Assembly: GCF_014203275.1 (NCBI RefSeq)
Contig: NZ_JACHIP010000011.1
Coordinates: forward strand, 17,626-81,625
Length of the DNA: 64,000 bases
Reading direction: 5' to 3'
From: Granulicella aggregans
Lineage (GTDB): Bacteria; Acidobacteriota; Terriglobia; Terriglobales; Acidobacteriaceae
A program made the position numbers and the translations under genes. Within the stretch, counting starts at the first letter, position 1; each line of letters starts with the position of its first letter. This document shows, in pieces, positions 41,766 through 51,603 of this stretch. The notes beneath the pieces are model-generated. The model was not told the DNA's origin and did not search any database. It saw nothing but the letters and a program-made list of their open reading frames with translations.

Positions 41766-41783
41766 CGTTATCGAACGTTGATT
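41766..41783. promoter_or_regulatory. Candidate LacI-type operator upstream of GH97
   Basis: The sequence ttatcgaacgttgattg has an AACGTT core, the common centre of LacI-family operators. It lies some 55 bases before the GH97 start, between the transporter and glycosidase genes. Confidence 0.3.
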
Positions 41784-41795
41784 GCAGCTCGGCGA

Positions 41796-43223
41796 TTACC
41801 GAGTGAGGTTCGATTCGATTTGTTCGAGGGTGCGGCCGCGAGTCTCAGGAACGAACAGGAGGACAAGGACGAAGCCAAGCAGGCAGATCACTCCGTAGCC
41901 GAAAAACATATTTCCGGTGCCGAAGCGACTGTTGAGAATCGGGAACGTGTAGGTCAGGATGAACGAGGCAATCCACAGGGCGCTGACGGCGGCTGAGACT
42001 CCGTGAGAGCGGACGCGGTTGGGAAAGATCTCCGAGATGAGGACCCAGGTGATTGGCGCGAGAGTCAGGGCATAGCAGGCGATGGCACTCAGTGTGAGCA
42101 CGAGAACCGCGCTGCCGGGCCAGTTTGCGCGATACGCGAAGGCGCAGAGGAGATGCGAGATGCCGACGCCGATACAGCCGAAGAGCATCATGGGGCGTCG
42201 GCCTATGCGATCGACGAGCAGCATGGCGAGGATCGTGAAGACCAGATTGATGACGCCGGTGATGACGATGTTCAGAAGAATTTCGTTGGTGCCGTACCCA
42301 GCCCGGCGATAGACCTCGGCGGCATAGTTGAAGAGAGTATTGATGCCAGTCCACTGCTGGAGGGCGGCGAGCGCAATGCCGATGAGGACGATGCGAAGTA
42401 TCCCTGGGCGAAGGAGTTCGGACCAAGATGGCTTCTCGCTGTTCGTACTAAGGAGCGAGAGTTCGATATTGCCAAGCTCGGCATTGGCATACGCAGAACC
42501 GCCCACGCGGGTGAGGATTCGCCGCGCTTCTGCATCGCGGGAACGAGTGAGCAGCCAGCGCGGGCTCTCCGGAATAAACAGTGAGGCGATGGTGAAGACG
42601 ATCGCTGGAAGCACGACTGCGGTGAACATCCAGCGCCAGCCATACTGCACGTTCCAGGATTGCAGCGCGGCCTGGGAAGTGATGCCCAGTGGAACGGGGC
42701 GCGCGATGATCCAATTGACGATCTGAGCAAGCAGAATGCCGATGACGATCGCGAACTGGTTGAGACTGACCAGGCGTCCCCGGATGGCTGCTGGGCTGAT
42801 CTCCGCGATATAGAGCGGCGAGACATTCGAGCTAAGTCCAATAGCGATGCCGCCCGCGATGCGCCAGACAATGAAACCGGTGAACGAAAACGCCCAGCCG
42901 GTGAGCGCAGAGGAGATGGCAAAGAGTATGGCTGAGATGAGCAGAACACGGCGCCGGCCATAGCGAACAGCCAAGGTGCCGGCCGATAGCGACCCGATCA
43001 GACATCCGAGGAGAGCGCAACTGTTGGCCCAGCCGATGGCTGCGGTGGATGTGAGATGGAAGTAGAGCTCGTAGAACTCGCGCGCGCCGCCGATGACGAC
43101 CCAGTCGTAGCCGAAGAGAAGGCCCCCAAGCGCAGCGACGACAGCAATGCCCCAGACATAGGCGGTGCGCTCGGCGGGCGGCGAGGGGACTGAGGGAGCT
43201 TCGACGGTGATTGGTCCGTGCAT
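41796..43223 (-). CDS. Sugar-porter MFS transporter
   Basis: A 475-residue permease of the MFS sugar-porter family: GGLLFGYDWVVIGGARE at the first helix, VRYGRRRVLLISAIL in the first loop, FIPESPRWLLTRSRDAEA after helix six, QQWTGINTLFNYAAEVYRRA in helix seven, DRIGRRPMMLFGC and the closing VPETRGRTLEQIE. Twelve membrane helices are predicted. It would import a monosaccharide, most likely galactose, by proton symport. AGAGG precedes the ATG. It follows the DUF5107 gene by 11 bases, so the two are one operon, with GH97 after it. Confidence 0.92.
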   Translation of the reverse strand: MHGPITVEAPSVPSPPAERTAYVWGIAVVAALGGLLFGYDWVVIGGAREFYELYFHLTSTAAIGWANSCALLGCLIGSLSAGTLAVRYGRRRVLLISAILFAISSALTGWAFSFTGFIVWRIAGGIAIGLSSNVSPLYIAEISPAAIRGRLVSLNQFAIVIGILLAQIVNWIIARPVPLGITSQAALQSWNVQYGWRWMFTAVVLPAIVFTIASLFIPESPRWLLTRSRDAEARRILTRVGGSAYANAELGNIELSLLSTNSEKPSWSELLRPGILRIVLIGIALAALQQWTGINTLFNYAAEVYRRAGYGTNEILLNIVITGVINLVFTILAMLLVDRIGRRPMMLFGCIGVGISHLLCAFAYRANWPGSAVLVLTLSAIACYALTLAPITWVLISEIFPNRVRSHGVSAAVSALWIASFILTYTFPILNSRFGTGNMFFGYGVICLLGFVLVLLFVPETRGRTLEQIESNLTR

Positions 43224-43234
43224 GGTGGCCTCTT

Positions 43235-46200
43235 CTAGTGTTTGAGCAGATCGATTGCGCCAACGTGGCTGAGATCGAGACTGAGTACTTCGTGGAGCAA
43301 GCTGAATGCTGAGTCGCGCTGGCCGAGGCCAAGCAGAGCTTGGGCTTTGAGAAAACGCGCAGTGATGGTCTGGCGCTGCTTCAGGTCTTCGTCGAAGAGG
43401 AGCATCGCGGGCAGGGAAGTCGCGAAGTAGTCGATGGTGGGCGTCTGCTGCTCCAGGGTCTCCGCGTAGTCGTGGATCGTCTGAAAGAGTGAGTGAGATT
43501 CCGCCGTGCGCCCCAGTTTGGCGAGAGCCTGGGCCTTCCAGTACGTGCTCTCCGAGATGGATTGAACTTGCATCTGCTGGAAGTCACCCTGACTGTTGGC
43601 GGCACTCTGCCAGTGGGTGGAAGCTTGAGCATCCTCGCCGATGGCGCTGTAGGCAACGCCCAGCCAGTAGTCAATCGCACTGTGGTTCATCAGGAGATGC
43701 CGGGCTTCGCTAAGCGAGTGTGGAGGATTGTTCGCGGCCTGGAAGGCTTCCAGCGCTTGGCGCGGCCTAGCTAAAGAAAGGCACTGCTGACCGATGGCGA
43801 TGTTGGCGCGGACATATTGTGCGAGGGCAAGACCCTCTCCGCCCTCCCAGGGCTGGAACTGGCGCGAGAGGAGCACGTCGAGTGCCTGACCGGGTTCGCC
43901 GAGGCTGTTGTAGAGCGATGCGATCTCGACGGTCAGATCGTCGCGCTGGCTGACGAGGCCAAGGTTCGCAATCAGAGCTGCGAGGCGCTTCTCGAGGGGT
44001 TCCCCGATGCGTTTGAGAAGCTGGTCCTGCTCGTAGAGGAGGCGGGCATCCGCTGGGGCGATCGCCCGCGCCTTCGCAAACGCCACACGAGCGCGTGCGG
44101 GATCGTGCAGGACGTTGAAGTATCCGAAGCCGAGGTTGCGCCAGGGAACGGAGTAAGTGGGATCGAGACTCGTGGAACGCTCCCATAGCTCGATGGCCTC
44201 GACATGCCGCTTGCGATCGTAGAGGAGGTTCGCGAGGAAGTAAGGCGCGCGGGCGTCGGGCGGGTTGAAGACAAGTGCGGCTTGAAGAAGAACTAGCTCT
44301 TCAAGCCGGCTGGGAAAGACATAATCGGGCGACGCGGAGACTGCCTGGCGAGCGGCTTCTGCTGATTCATCGATGCGATTGAGCTGCTGAAGAATGTCCG
44401 CGCGGATGTAGAGGAGGATAGCGGCGGTCCCGTCATTCGGAAGATCGACGAGGTTAGCGGTGATAGCCAGAGATTCTTCGAGAAGGCCGGCGCGACGCAG
44501 ATCCAGGACCAGATCGATGCGCTGCTGGCCGCTCGGTGGCAGCTCTCCTATGGAGAGGTAGCGGCTGAAGATGTCGAGAGGATCGAGTGCCTGAGTCTCA
44601 GAGAGTAGGAGCGATGCTTCATCGTCGCGATGAAGCTTGCGAAGGATGATCGTCTTGAGGTCGCGAGCGTTCAGGTTGTCGGTGTCGGCCCGAAGCGAGC
44701 GCGAGATGTGGTCAAGCGCGGTAGTCCATTCGCGACGCGAGCAGTCAATCTCAGCCAGGCGATGGTAGGCGGGGCTTCGCCACGCTGCATTCCATGTGGA
44801 CTTGTAGAAGGCGTCGTACGCCTCTGAGGTTCGGCCCAAGAAGAGCAAGGTGCGGCCGAGGTTGTAGTGAGGCTCGCCATCATAGGGGTTCGGATTGCGT
44901 GCCGTGCTGCGAGCGATGGAGATGCGAAGAAGCCTCTCGGCAGCTCCGAACTCACCACGACGGAGATGCCAGCGTCCCAGGGCATGGGCGGAACGGCTGT
45001 CGGAAGGATCGCGGCGCAGAGCTTCCTGCCAATAGCTCTCGGGATAGCGAGTGGGGTGCCGATACTGTTCGAGATGAAGGCCGGTAAGAAAGAGCTCATC
45101 GAGCGTAGCGATGGCGTCGGGTAGAGCAGGCTCGGTGGCGACCTCTGGAGCATCGACGGGAACGATGCCAGAGGGAGCATAGCGGAGGAGAACATCTCCG
45201 TGCTGCTCGACGATTAGCTCGAAATCTGCGGCTTCATTGGTCGGGAACACATGATGCAAAGGTGCCCCGGGCTCGAGGTCCCCTTGCCATGTGGCGATCT
45301 GAATGCCCCCGACCCGTACACGGACGGTGCTGAATGGACGAGCGGACGTGACTTGAATGTGAACGATGAGTTCGGCGGCGCCTGCTTCGACGCGAAGGGC
45401 GGCATCAAGATTCGCATGGTCTGGAACGCCGATCTCGCGGATGGGATACCAGAACTGACTGAAGGTCTTAGTCTCGCCAGGAGCGAGAAAGGAAAAGTCA
45501 GGCTGGTTATCGGTGTAGACACCCGCCATCAACTCGACGTAAGGTCCGTTGTCATCGGTAAGGCTGCGATCCCAGGCGTAGCCGAACTCGTGATTGCCCC
45601 AGGTCCATTGCTTCTTGCCGGGAGCGATGTGGTGGTTCGCGACTGCGACAAGACCAGCGTCGAACCTGTGATCGTATCCGCCGGAGAAGTCGCCCTTGGA
45701 ACCAACGACCATGTAGCTGGTAGGAACTGGAATGTTCGCATACCAGCCGAGATCGTTGGCGGGATACGAGCCGTCCGGAACGAAGTGTGCAGGTTGGTCA
45801 GCATCGGGGACACCGTGTTCCGCGCGGGCGGCGTAGTCGATCCCATAGTACGTGCTATAGCTCAATGGATATTCAGTAAGCGCCCGCTTGGCGTGATCCG
45901 CCGCATAGCGAACATCCTTGGGAAAGAAGGACTGGTACTGCTCATGGACCCGGGTCGCGACGTTGGCCCACCAGAGGAACGTCTGCGTGTCCGCGGTACG
46001 GTTGTAGAGGCGCACGCGAACTTCGAGGCAGGCGCTGCCAGGACGAAGACGCAGACCATGCGACCCCTTCATGTGCGAGAGCGGATCGTGGTCGCTGCAC
46101 CAGACTGTAACTGCGCCGTCCGGTTCGCGCTCGATGGCAATCTCGACGGGCATGAAGGTAGCGGGGCGATGATGCTGCGGCCAGTTGAACTCGACGCCGC

Positions 46201-46606
46201 CGGAGATCCATGGGCCCGCGAGACCGACCAGCGCGGGCTTGATGACATCCTGCCGATAGAAGAAGTCGTAGCCATTCAGCTTGTCGAGACCGATATGAAT
46301 ACGGCCGCCAATCTCAGGGAGGATCATCAGGCGGATGAACTCGTTCTCAAGATGGACGGCTTGCCACTTGTGCGGACGCGATTCGGTATCGATGCGATCG
46401 ATGACGGGGAGCGGATAGACGCGACCGCTGCTGCCCTGGTAGACCCGCTTTTCGAGGAAGAGAGGATTGGGGTCCGGCGCAGCGTGCATATAGGTGCGCA
46501 TGGAGACAGGCTGCTGCCACGCCTTCACTGCCCCGGTTTCGGATGCGGGCGCGGGCGGCAGTTGAAGCTTGCGGTCTTCTGACTGCTGGCTGGAACAGTC
46601 TTGCAT
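43235..46606 (-). CDS. DUF5107 domain protein with TPR repeats
   Basis: The roughly 1120-residue protein begins with a DUF5107 region (RVYPLPVIDRIDTESRPHKW, EFIRLMILPEIGGRIHIGLD, then GPWISGGVEFNWPQHHRP near residue 140), a galactose-mutarotase-like beta fold. A long array of tetratricopeptide repeats from about residue 530 to the end follows (for example NPYDGEPHYNLGRTLLFLGR). It has no signal peptide. Such proteins recur in sugar-use loci of Acidobacteria and Bacteroidetes; a role in binding or converting a glycoside is supposed. The frame opens at a TTG (46654); the ATG at 46606 is used, though neither has a strong ribosome site. Confidence 0.82.
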   Translation of the reverse strand: MQDCSSQQSEDRKLQLPPAPASETGAVKAWQQPVSMRTYMHAAPDPNPLFLEKRVYQGSSGRVYPLPVIDRIDTESRPHKWQAVHLENEFIRLMILPEIGGRIHIGLDKLNGYDFFYRQDVIKPALVGLAGPWISGGVEFNWPQHHRPATFMPVEIAIEREPDGAVTVWCSDHDPLSHMKGSHGLRLRPGSACLEVRVRLYNRTADTQTFLWWANVATRVHEQYQSFFPKDVRYAADHAKRALTEYPLSYSTYYGIDYAARAEHGVPDADQPAHFVPDGSYPANDLGWYANIPVPTSYMVVGSKGDFSGGYDHRFDAGLVAVANHHIAPGKKQWTWGNHEFGYAWDRSLTDDNGPYVELMAGVYTDNQPDFSFLAPGETKTFSQFWYPIREIGVPDHANLDAALRVEAGAAELIVHIQVTSARPFSTVRVRVGGIQIATWQGDLEPGAPLHHVFPTNEAADFELIVEQHGDVLLRYAPSGIVPVDAPEVATEPALPDAIATLDELFLTGLHLEQYRHPTRYPESYWQEALRRDPSDSRSAHALGRWHLRRGEFGAAERLLRISIARSTARNPNPYDGEPHYNLGRTLLFLGRTSEAYDAFYKSTWNAAWRSPAYHRLAEIDCSRREWTTALDHISRSLRADTDNLNARDLKTIILRKLHRDDEASLLLSETQALDPLDIFSRYLSIGELPPSGQQRIDLVLDLRRAGLLEESLAITANLVDLPNDGTAAILLYIRADILQQLNRIDESAEAARQAVSASPDYVFPSRLEELVLLQAALVFNPPDARAPYFLANLLYDRKRHVEAIELWERSTSLDPTYSVPWRNLGFGYFNVLHDPARARVAFAKARAIAPADARLLYEQDQLLKRIGEPLEKRLAALIANLGLVSQRDDLTVEIASLYNSLGEPGQALDVLLSRQFQPWEGGEGLALAQYVRANIAIGQQCLSLARPRQALEAFQAANNPPHSLSEARHLLMNHSAIDYWLGVAYSAIGEDAQASTHWQSAANSQGDFQQMQVQSISESTYWKAQALAKLGRTAESHSLFQTIHDYAETLEQQTPTIDYFATSLPAMLLFDEDLKQRQTITARFLKAQALLGLGQRDSAFSLLHEVLSLDLSHVGAIDLLKH

Positions 46607-46704
46607 GTTCACGGAGTCTTCCTGGGCTTGCGGGCTTTGGCTCTCGGTTATCAAGGCTGATAGAGGAGCTTTCTTGTGGGATAAGGGTACGCCCGGTACT
46701 TTAC

Positions 46705-46718
46705 GTGAACGTTACCGC
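46705..46718. promoter_or_regulatory. Candidate LacI-type operator before the DUF5107 operon
   Basis: gtgaacgttaccgc has a near-palindromic AACGTT core and shares GTG-A/T-ACGTTACCG with the site at 51468-51480. It lies about 100 bases before the DUF5107 start. Confidence 0.4.
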
Positions 46719-46756
46719 AACTCCACTGTAGGGAGGTTCTTACTTCGCTGTCAAGA

Positions 46757-47734
46757 TCAATTCTGTCCCGGAAAGCTGTAGGGAAAGCTTGCACCGAGAA
46801 GCTGCAGAGAAACTTTCCAGGCGGTGCGACCGCCACCGGCGAGCACGCAGGCGGAGCCCTCCGCTACAGCGTCCGAGAGCGAATCACGTGGAGATGTGGT
46901 GGGTTCGATGGCGACGGTATATTGCCTCACCTGTCTTGATTGAGGCCATGCTCCGGCACTCATCCACAGACCCAGGTAAGGCAGCTTGGATGGATCGAAG
47001 TGGAAGGCGAGGCCCTGTTGAAGTCGCGGTCGATAGAGCGTGGCCATACCTGAAACTCCCATCCGCGCGAACAGTTTGTATGCCGTGACGCCGTCTTCCG
47101 GAGGCACCGTGCTGAGGTCGATCGTCTCGCCCGAGAGTGATTGTGCGATGGGCCAAGCAATGGTGCTCGACGGAGCAAGGGTGTCTATCGAGGCGTATTC
47201 AACGTCCACGGCCGCGATCTCCGAGGGTAAGCAGATACGATCCTCAACCTCGACTTTGAGCAGCGGATGAGCGGACCAGAGCCAGGTGGCGGGAGACGCT
47301 GAGATGTTTTCGATCTCGTAATCGAGGATGAGAGCATCCTCTTCCACTCTTGCGGTCCGTCTGAAACGAAGTGGACGGCTGGAAGTGCTGGTCACAAGCG
47401 TGATGCTTTGTGGCGAAGAGGATTCAACCGTCCACGGATGTCGCCAGAGATCGCCGTGATCGGGCACGGCCGATTCTTCGTTGATGCCTGCACAAGGGGC
47501 GACGCTCGGCAAGCACTCATCGAATCCACCAAGATCGCCAAGACTGAAGTCCGCAAATGCATGCTCATTCGCAGTAAGTGCCAGACTTGGTTGAAGGGGA
47601 GCAAGAATAAACTCTTCGCCGGTGCGGACGCTCCGAAGTGACGAGATCTTGCCGCCGCAATCCGGTAGAACGGTGACTTGCAAGAGAGAGTTTTCAAGCA
47701 CGTAAGTCGACACGACAGTCTCCCTATCTTGCAT
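46757..47734 (-). CDS. Aldose 1-epimerase-like protein
   Basis: A 325-residue galactose-mutarotase-like protein: YVLENSLLQVTVLPDCGGKI with the conserved strand at the start, FDECLPSVAPC near residue 95, the HGDLWRHPWTVESS motif with the conserved His, and SAHPLLKVEVEDRICLPSE later. It would interconvert anomers of galactose or a related sugar. The ATG at 47734 is fixed by the conserved N-terminus; the frame runs on into the TonB gene but that part is not coding for it. It follows the receptor gene by 61 bases, which include a GC-rich hairpin. Confidence 0.75.
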   Translation of the reverse strand: MQDRETVVSTYVLENSLLQVTVLPDCGGKISSLRSVRTGEEFILAPLQPSLALTANEHAFADFSLGDLGGFDECLPSVAPCAGINEESAVPDHGDLWRHPWTVESSSPQSITLVTSTSSRPLRFRRTARVEEDALILDYEIENISASPATWLWSAHPLLKVEVEDRICLPSEIAAVDVEYASIDTLAPSSTIAWPIAQSLSGETIDLSTVPPEDGVTAYKLFARMGVSGMATLYRPRLQQGLAFHFDPSKLPYLGLWMSAGAWPQSRQVRQYTVAIEPTTSPRDSLSDAVAEGSACVLAGGGRTAWKVSLQLLGASFPYSFPGQN

Positions 47735-47754
47735 GGCCCATACGGGATGAAGAA

Positions 47755-47787
47755 GCACGCCGCGGCCGGAGGCCGAGCGCGGCGTGC
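47755..47787 (-). other. Intercistronic hairpin between receptor and epimerase genes
   Basis: Ten-base perfect arms (gcacgccgcg, cgcggcgtgc) surround a loop with a ggcc-N-ggcc core. No T-tract follows, so it is more like an mRNA-stabilising or attenuating hairpin than a terminator. The effect is inferred. Confidence 0.5.
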
Positions 47788-47795
47788 GTCCCATG

Positions 47796-50700
47796 TTAGA
47801 AGCTATAGCGCAGAGCCAGTTGGAAGAAACGGGCATCCGGCGTATTGCTTTGGAAGAACTTCGGTCCGGTAATGTTGCCACCATTATTGTTGTCGTTCGT
47901 GGTGGAGGGGTTTGCCAGGGTGGGATGGTTGAGGACGTTGAAGACGTCCGCGCGGAACTGGACATACTGCTCACGGAAGGTGGGGAAGTTTTTGAAGAGG
48001 GACATATTGACTCCGTAGTAGCCGGGGCCGTAGAGGGTGTTCTGTTTGCCGCCGAGAAGAGCGATGGCGGTAGCCGGATCGGTGACCGGACCGGTGAAGA
48101 GAGCATTATTGCCTACGCCCGCTACCTGTCCCACAGGAGCGATGGAGTTGCCAGGCAACGGATTTGCAAAGGAGCATGGGTTGAACCAGTGCTCTCGCGT
48201 TTTGGGATTGGCGGGGCAGTTGCCCGACGCATCCGCCGCTGCCGGGTTTGAAGGATCCGGCGAGCCTCCACGCGCGAAGGGATCACGCGCCTGAATCGCC
48301 CGAGCGCTGCCGCCGGATACGGTTCCGGTGTCAGGGTAGACGGTGAACGGGGTGCCTGTTTGGGCTACGAAGGTGAGGCTGCTTGACCATCCGCCTACTG
48401 CGTAGTCAAGCAGTTTGTTCTGGTTCAGGTAGGTACGACCCTTTCCGAACGGAAGGATGTAATTGCCATTGAAGGTAAAGCGGTTGCGAACGTCATAGAC
48501 GGAGTTGGTGTACTCGCTGATGAAGGGCAGGATTGCCATGTTACGATCGCCAATCGCAGTGGATAGGCCGCCGGCCGAACTCGTGTCATCGAAGGCATGA
48601 GCCCAGGTGTATGTAGCGAGGAAGCTGAGGCCGTGAGAGGCGCGCTTCTCCAGTTTGGCCTGAAGTGAGTTGTAGGTGCTGACGCCGGCGAAGTGGATGG
48701 TGCCGATTCCACCAAGATCCGGGAACGGTTGGAATTGCTGGGTGCTGGTGCCTGCGGCGTAGAGGCCGCGGACGGTATTGGGGTCGTAGTAGGTCGACAG
48801 ATGGCGAGATTCATTGCCGACGTAGCTGATAGTGGCCGCCATGCTGTTTGAGATCTCCTGCTGCATGGTCAGGTTGTAGTTCATCGTGTACGGCGTCTTG
48901 ATATTGGAGTCGATGGCGTGGAAGCCAGGGTTTGATACCGAGTTCAGGAAGCCGGCAGCAAACTGCGCAGACTCACCGGTTTCCAAGGTGACGCCGTTGG
49001 AGGGGCAGTTGCCAAGGGTGCAACTCACGGGATTGACGTTGACCTGGCCACGGAAGGGGAAGTTGTCGCCGAGGTTGCTGCCACCCTGGCTTTCAAGACC
49101 GCCGTAAAAGATGCCAAAGCCTGCGCGAACGACAGTAGAGGGATGGACCTGGTACGAGATGCCAACGCGAGGCGCGAAGTTCATTGACTGCGAGTTGGCG
49201 AGGCGTTCATTGTCGATGTACTGGATGCCGACGTTGTCCTTGGCGAGAATGCCAGGGAGCTTGGTGCCCAGCGCGAGTGAGTTTTTGATCTTCGTGGGGA
49301 TGAGAAGAGTTCCGGTACCCGTGCTGAATCCGAGGTCGCTGGCGATGAAGTTCTCCTGGCTGCCGGAGTTCTCCTTGTAGGGCTCGTAGTGGTCGTAGCG
49401 AATACCAAGATTGAGGGTCAGTTTGGGTGAGATCTTCCAATCATCCTGGAAGTAGCCGGCGTTGTACCAAAGGGCGTCGTTGATGTTCGGCGCGGTGGAG
49501 AGAGCCGAAGTATTGATCTGATCGGCGATGAAGTCCGCAATGCCGGAACCCGTTGTCGCGCTGACAGCAGGGTCGCTCGTGTAGAGGCCGGTGAAGTAGT
49601 AGTTTCCGAGCGACGACGGTGCATAGCGATAGAAGAATCGGATCGACTGGAAGGAGACTCCCGCGCGCAGGTTATGACGGCCAAGTGTCTTCGATACGTT
49701 ATCGAGGATCTGATAGACGTTCTGCGATTCGTTCGAGGTGCCCTGCGAGCCCCAGTTGCTCAAGCCATAGACGATGCCGAGCGGAAGGCCGCCCTCATTG
49801 GGCGAGAAGGGAATTCCTCCCAAGCCAAGGGTCGGAGCGAGGTTTACGTTGGCGTTTGGTTGGAGGAAGGAGAAGCGACCCGCGTTGAAGCCGAAGCGGA
49901 ACTCATTCGTAAAACTGGGAGTAAAGAAGTGGGTCTCGCTGAGGATGAAGTCCTGGGCAAGGTTGGTGTCGTACTCGCCGCCATAGCCGCTGCCATCGAG
50001 AATGGGGCCGAGCGGCGGATCATTGACGGTGATGACGTGGTTGTAGCTGTAGCGGACGTAGGCCTGATCGATGGCGCTGATGTTCCAGTCAAGTCGCTGG
50101 TCCCACTGATACGTATTGTTGTGCGTGGGGGAATTGACGATGTAGTTGTTATAGGTCTTGCCGCCGTTCGTGTTGGGCAAGGGATAAAGATTGAGAATTG
50201 TTTGCGCGACCTTGTTGATCTGATTCGCGCAGAAGACGTTGTTCCGGCCATTGCAGGAGAGCTTGTTATTGGCTCCGCCCCCGGAGTTCGGCTGATAGAG
50301 CTGGACACTCTGGCCATTGAGGTTGGCGTCCAGCAACTCGGAGAGATCGCCCTGCCGCATCTTTGCAGTCGGGACAGTATAGGTACCAGGGTTGTTGTAC
50401 GCTATGCGGTTGGCTTCGGTGTCTCCGAAGTAAAAGAGCTTGTTCTTCCACAACGGAAGGCCGAGAGTCCCGCCGAACTGGTTCTCGTGGTAGGCAGGGA
50501 TGGTGAGGGCGTTCCAGTTCTGAGCGTCAAGTTTTGTGTTGCGCAGGTACTCCCACAGGCTTCCGTGAATTTGATTCGTCCCCGACTTGATGCTTGCGTT
50601 GACGACAGCACCGGCCGAATGCCCAAACTCCGCGCTGAAGCTGCTGGTCTGTATGTTGAACTCGGCCAGCGCGTCCGGCGGAGGTCTGACTACATAGCTG

Positions 50701-51359
50701 GCCCCGTTCAGGAAGTCGACGAGATTGGTGTTGTTGTCAACTCCATCGAGGATGAAGTTGTTCTGGGCGGTGCGCTGGCCATTGGCGACGAAGTCTCCGC
50801 TCCCACTGCCACGCGTGTTTCCAAAGGGCGGCGCAACGCCCGCCGTCAGCTGGGCAATGTAGACGAAGTTGCGCCCGTTGAGCGGAGTGCTGTCGATGGT
50901 TTGTGCGCTGATCACCTGCTGGACCGCGCCATCCTGTGTCTGCAGCAAGGGTGCCGCGTCGGTCACTTCAACGGTCTCCGTGACAGCTCCGGGGCGAAGT
51001 GTGAGGTTGATCGCCAGACGCTGCTGAATGTCGACGCGAATATTGTTCTGCGTGACCGTCTGGAATCCGGGCGCCGTGGCGCTGACAGAATAGTTGCCAA
51101 TCTTGAGCGGTGACATCACATACACTCCGCCCCCGCTCGTCGTCGATGTCAAAACGAGGCCGTTATCGATGTTCGTTACCGTCACTGTCGCCCCGACGAC
51201 AGCGGCACCCGTCGCATCTTTGATATAGCCGGTGATCGCGCCCTGGTCTGCTTGAGCGTGGCTGGCTGGCACACAGGTTAAGAGTTGCGTAGTGAACAGA
51301 ATTGCCGTGCTCATAAGCGTAAAAGTGGTAATCCGCCGGAATAATCTAAGAAACATCAT
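47796..51359 (-). CDS. TonB-dependent receptor with carboxypeptidase-regulatory domain (Oar-like)
   Basis: The 1187-residue outer-membrane protein has a signal peptide (to about residue 35, AQA-D), a CarboxypepD_reg-like domain (GAITGYIKDATGAAVVGATV at residue 40), a plug (VEVTDAAPLLQTQDGAVQQV, STPLNGRNFVYIAQL) and a 22-stranded barrel ending in ARFFQLALRYSF, a proper Phe terminus. Acidobacterial receptors of this kind have been linked to carbohydrate uptake. By position it probably takes up oligosaccharides for the neighbouring glycosidases. Its 3' end is followed by the epimerase gene. A candidate operator lies about 110 bases before the ATG. Confidence 0.92.
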   Translation of the reverse strand: MMFLRLFRRITTFTLMSTAILFTTQLLTCVPASHAQADQGAITGYIKDATGAAVVGATVTVTNIDNGLVLTSTTSGGGVYVMSPLKIGNYSVSATAPGFQTVTQNNIRVDIQQRLAINLTLRPGAVTETVEVTDAAPLLQTQDGAVQQVISAQTIDSTPLNGRNFVYIAQLTAGVAPPFGNTRGSGSGDFVANGQRTAQNNFILDGVDNNTNLVDFLNGASYVVRPPPDALAEFNIQTSSFSAEFGHSAGAVVNASIKSGTNQIHGSLWEYLRNTKLDAQNWNALTIPAYHENQFGGTLGLPLWKNKLFYFGDTEANRIAYNNPGTYTVPTAKMRQGDLSELLDANLNGQSVQLYQPNSGGGANNKLSCNGRNNVFCANQINKVAQTILNLYPLPNTNGGKTYNNYIVNSPTHNNTYQWDQRLDWNISAIDQAYVRYSYNHVITVNDPPLGPILDGSGYGGEYDTNLAQDFILSETHFFTPSFTNEFRFGFNAGRFSFLQPNANVNLAPTLGLGGIPFSPNEGGLPLGIVYGLSNWGSQGTSNESQNVYQILDNVSKTLGRHNLRAGVSFQSIRFFYRYAPSSLGNYYFTGLYTSDPAVSATTGSGIADFIADQINTSALSTAPNINDALWYNAGYFQDDWKISPKLTLNLGIRYDHYEPYKENSGSQENFIASDLGFSTGTGTLLIPTKIKNSLALGTKLPGILAKDNVGIQYIDNERLANSQSMNFAPRVGISYQVHPSTVVRAGFGIFYGGLESQGGSNLGDNFPFRGQVNVNPVSCTLGNCPSNGVTLETGESAQFAAGFLNSVSNPGFHAIDSNIKTPYTMNYNLTMQQEISNSMAATISYVGNESRHLSTYYDPNTVRGLYAAGTSTQQFQPFPDLGGIGTIHFAGVSTYNSLQAKLEKRASHGLSFLATYTWAHAFDDTSSAGGLSTAIGDRNMAILPFISEYTNSVYDVRNRFTFNGNYILPFGKGRTYLNQNKLLDYAVGGWSSSLTFVAQTGTPFTVYPDTGTVSGGSARAIQARDPFARGGSPDPSNPAAADASGNCPANPKTREHWFNPCSFANPLPGNSIAPVGQVAGVGNNALFTGPVTDPATAIALLGGKQNTLYGPGYYGVNMSLFKNFPTFREQYVQFRADVFNVLNHPTLANPSTTNDNNNGGNITGPKFFQSNTPDARFFQLALRYSF

Positions 51360-51467
51360 TGCCTCTTCTCTGACCTCAAAGTGCTTCTAACTGCTGTTGC
51401 GACGCGGTAACTGGTTCGATGCTTCGGACGATTGGAAGGACGATCCTTGCAATCAGTGGAAAACACT

Positions 51468-51480
51468 GTGTACGTTACCG
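51468..51480. promoter_or_regulatory. Candidate LacI-type operator before the TonB receptor gene
   Basis: gtgtacgttaccg matches the site at 46705-46718 except at one position. Just after it, taccg (51476-51480) pairs with cggta (51487-51491) as a short inverted repeat. The distance to the ATG at 51359 fits a promoter region. Confidence 0.4.
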
Positions 51481-51603
51481 GAAAAACGGTATTCGTAGCA
51501 TGGAATGGTTGTCAAGCGGTGATTTCAGGGATCTATCTCTTCTTTGATGGCATCAGGTCTGATGCCCCTTGGAGCGGAGGCATCAGACCTGCGTTTCATA
51601 CGC

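Noticed and set aside
45251..46582. A 443-codon plus-strand frame opposite the DUF5107 gene
   Set aside because: It lies fully inside the antisense of a gene with recognised domains and shows no motif of its own.
49674..51113. A 479-codon plus-strand open frame opposite the TonB receptor gene
   Set aside because: It is antisense to a clearly coding gene, has no family signature and is a by-product of GC-rich codon use.
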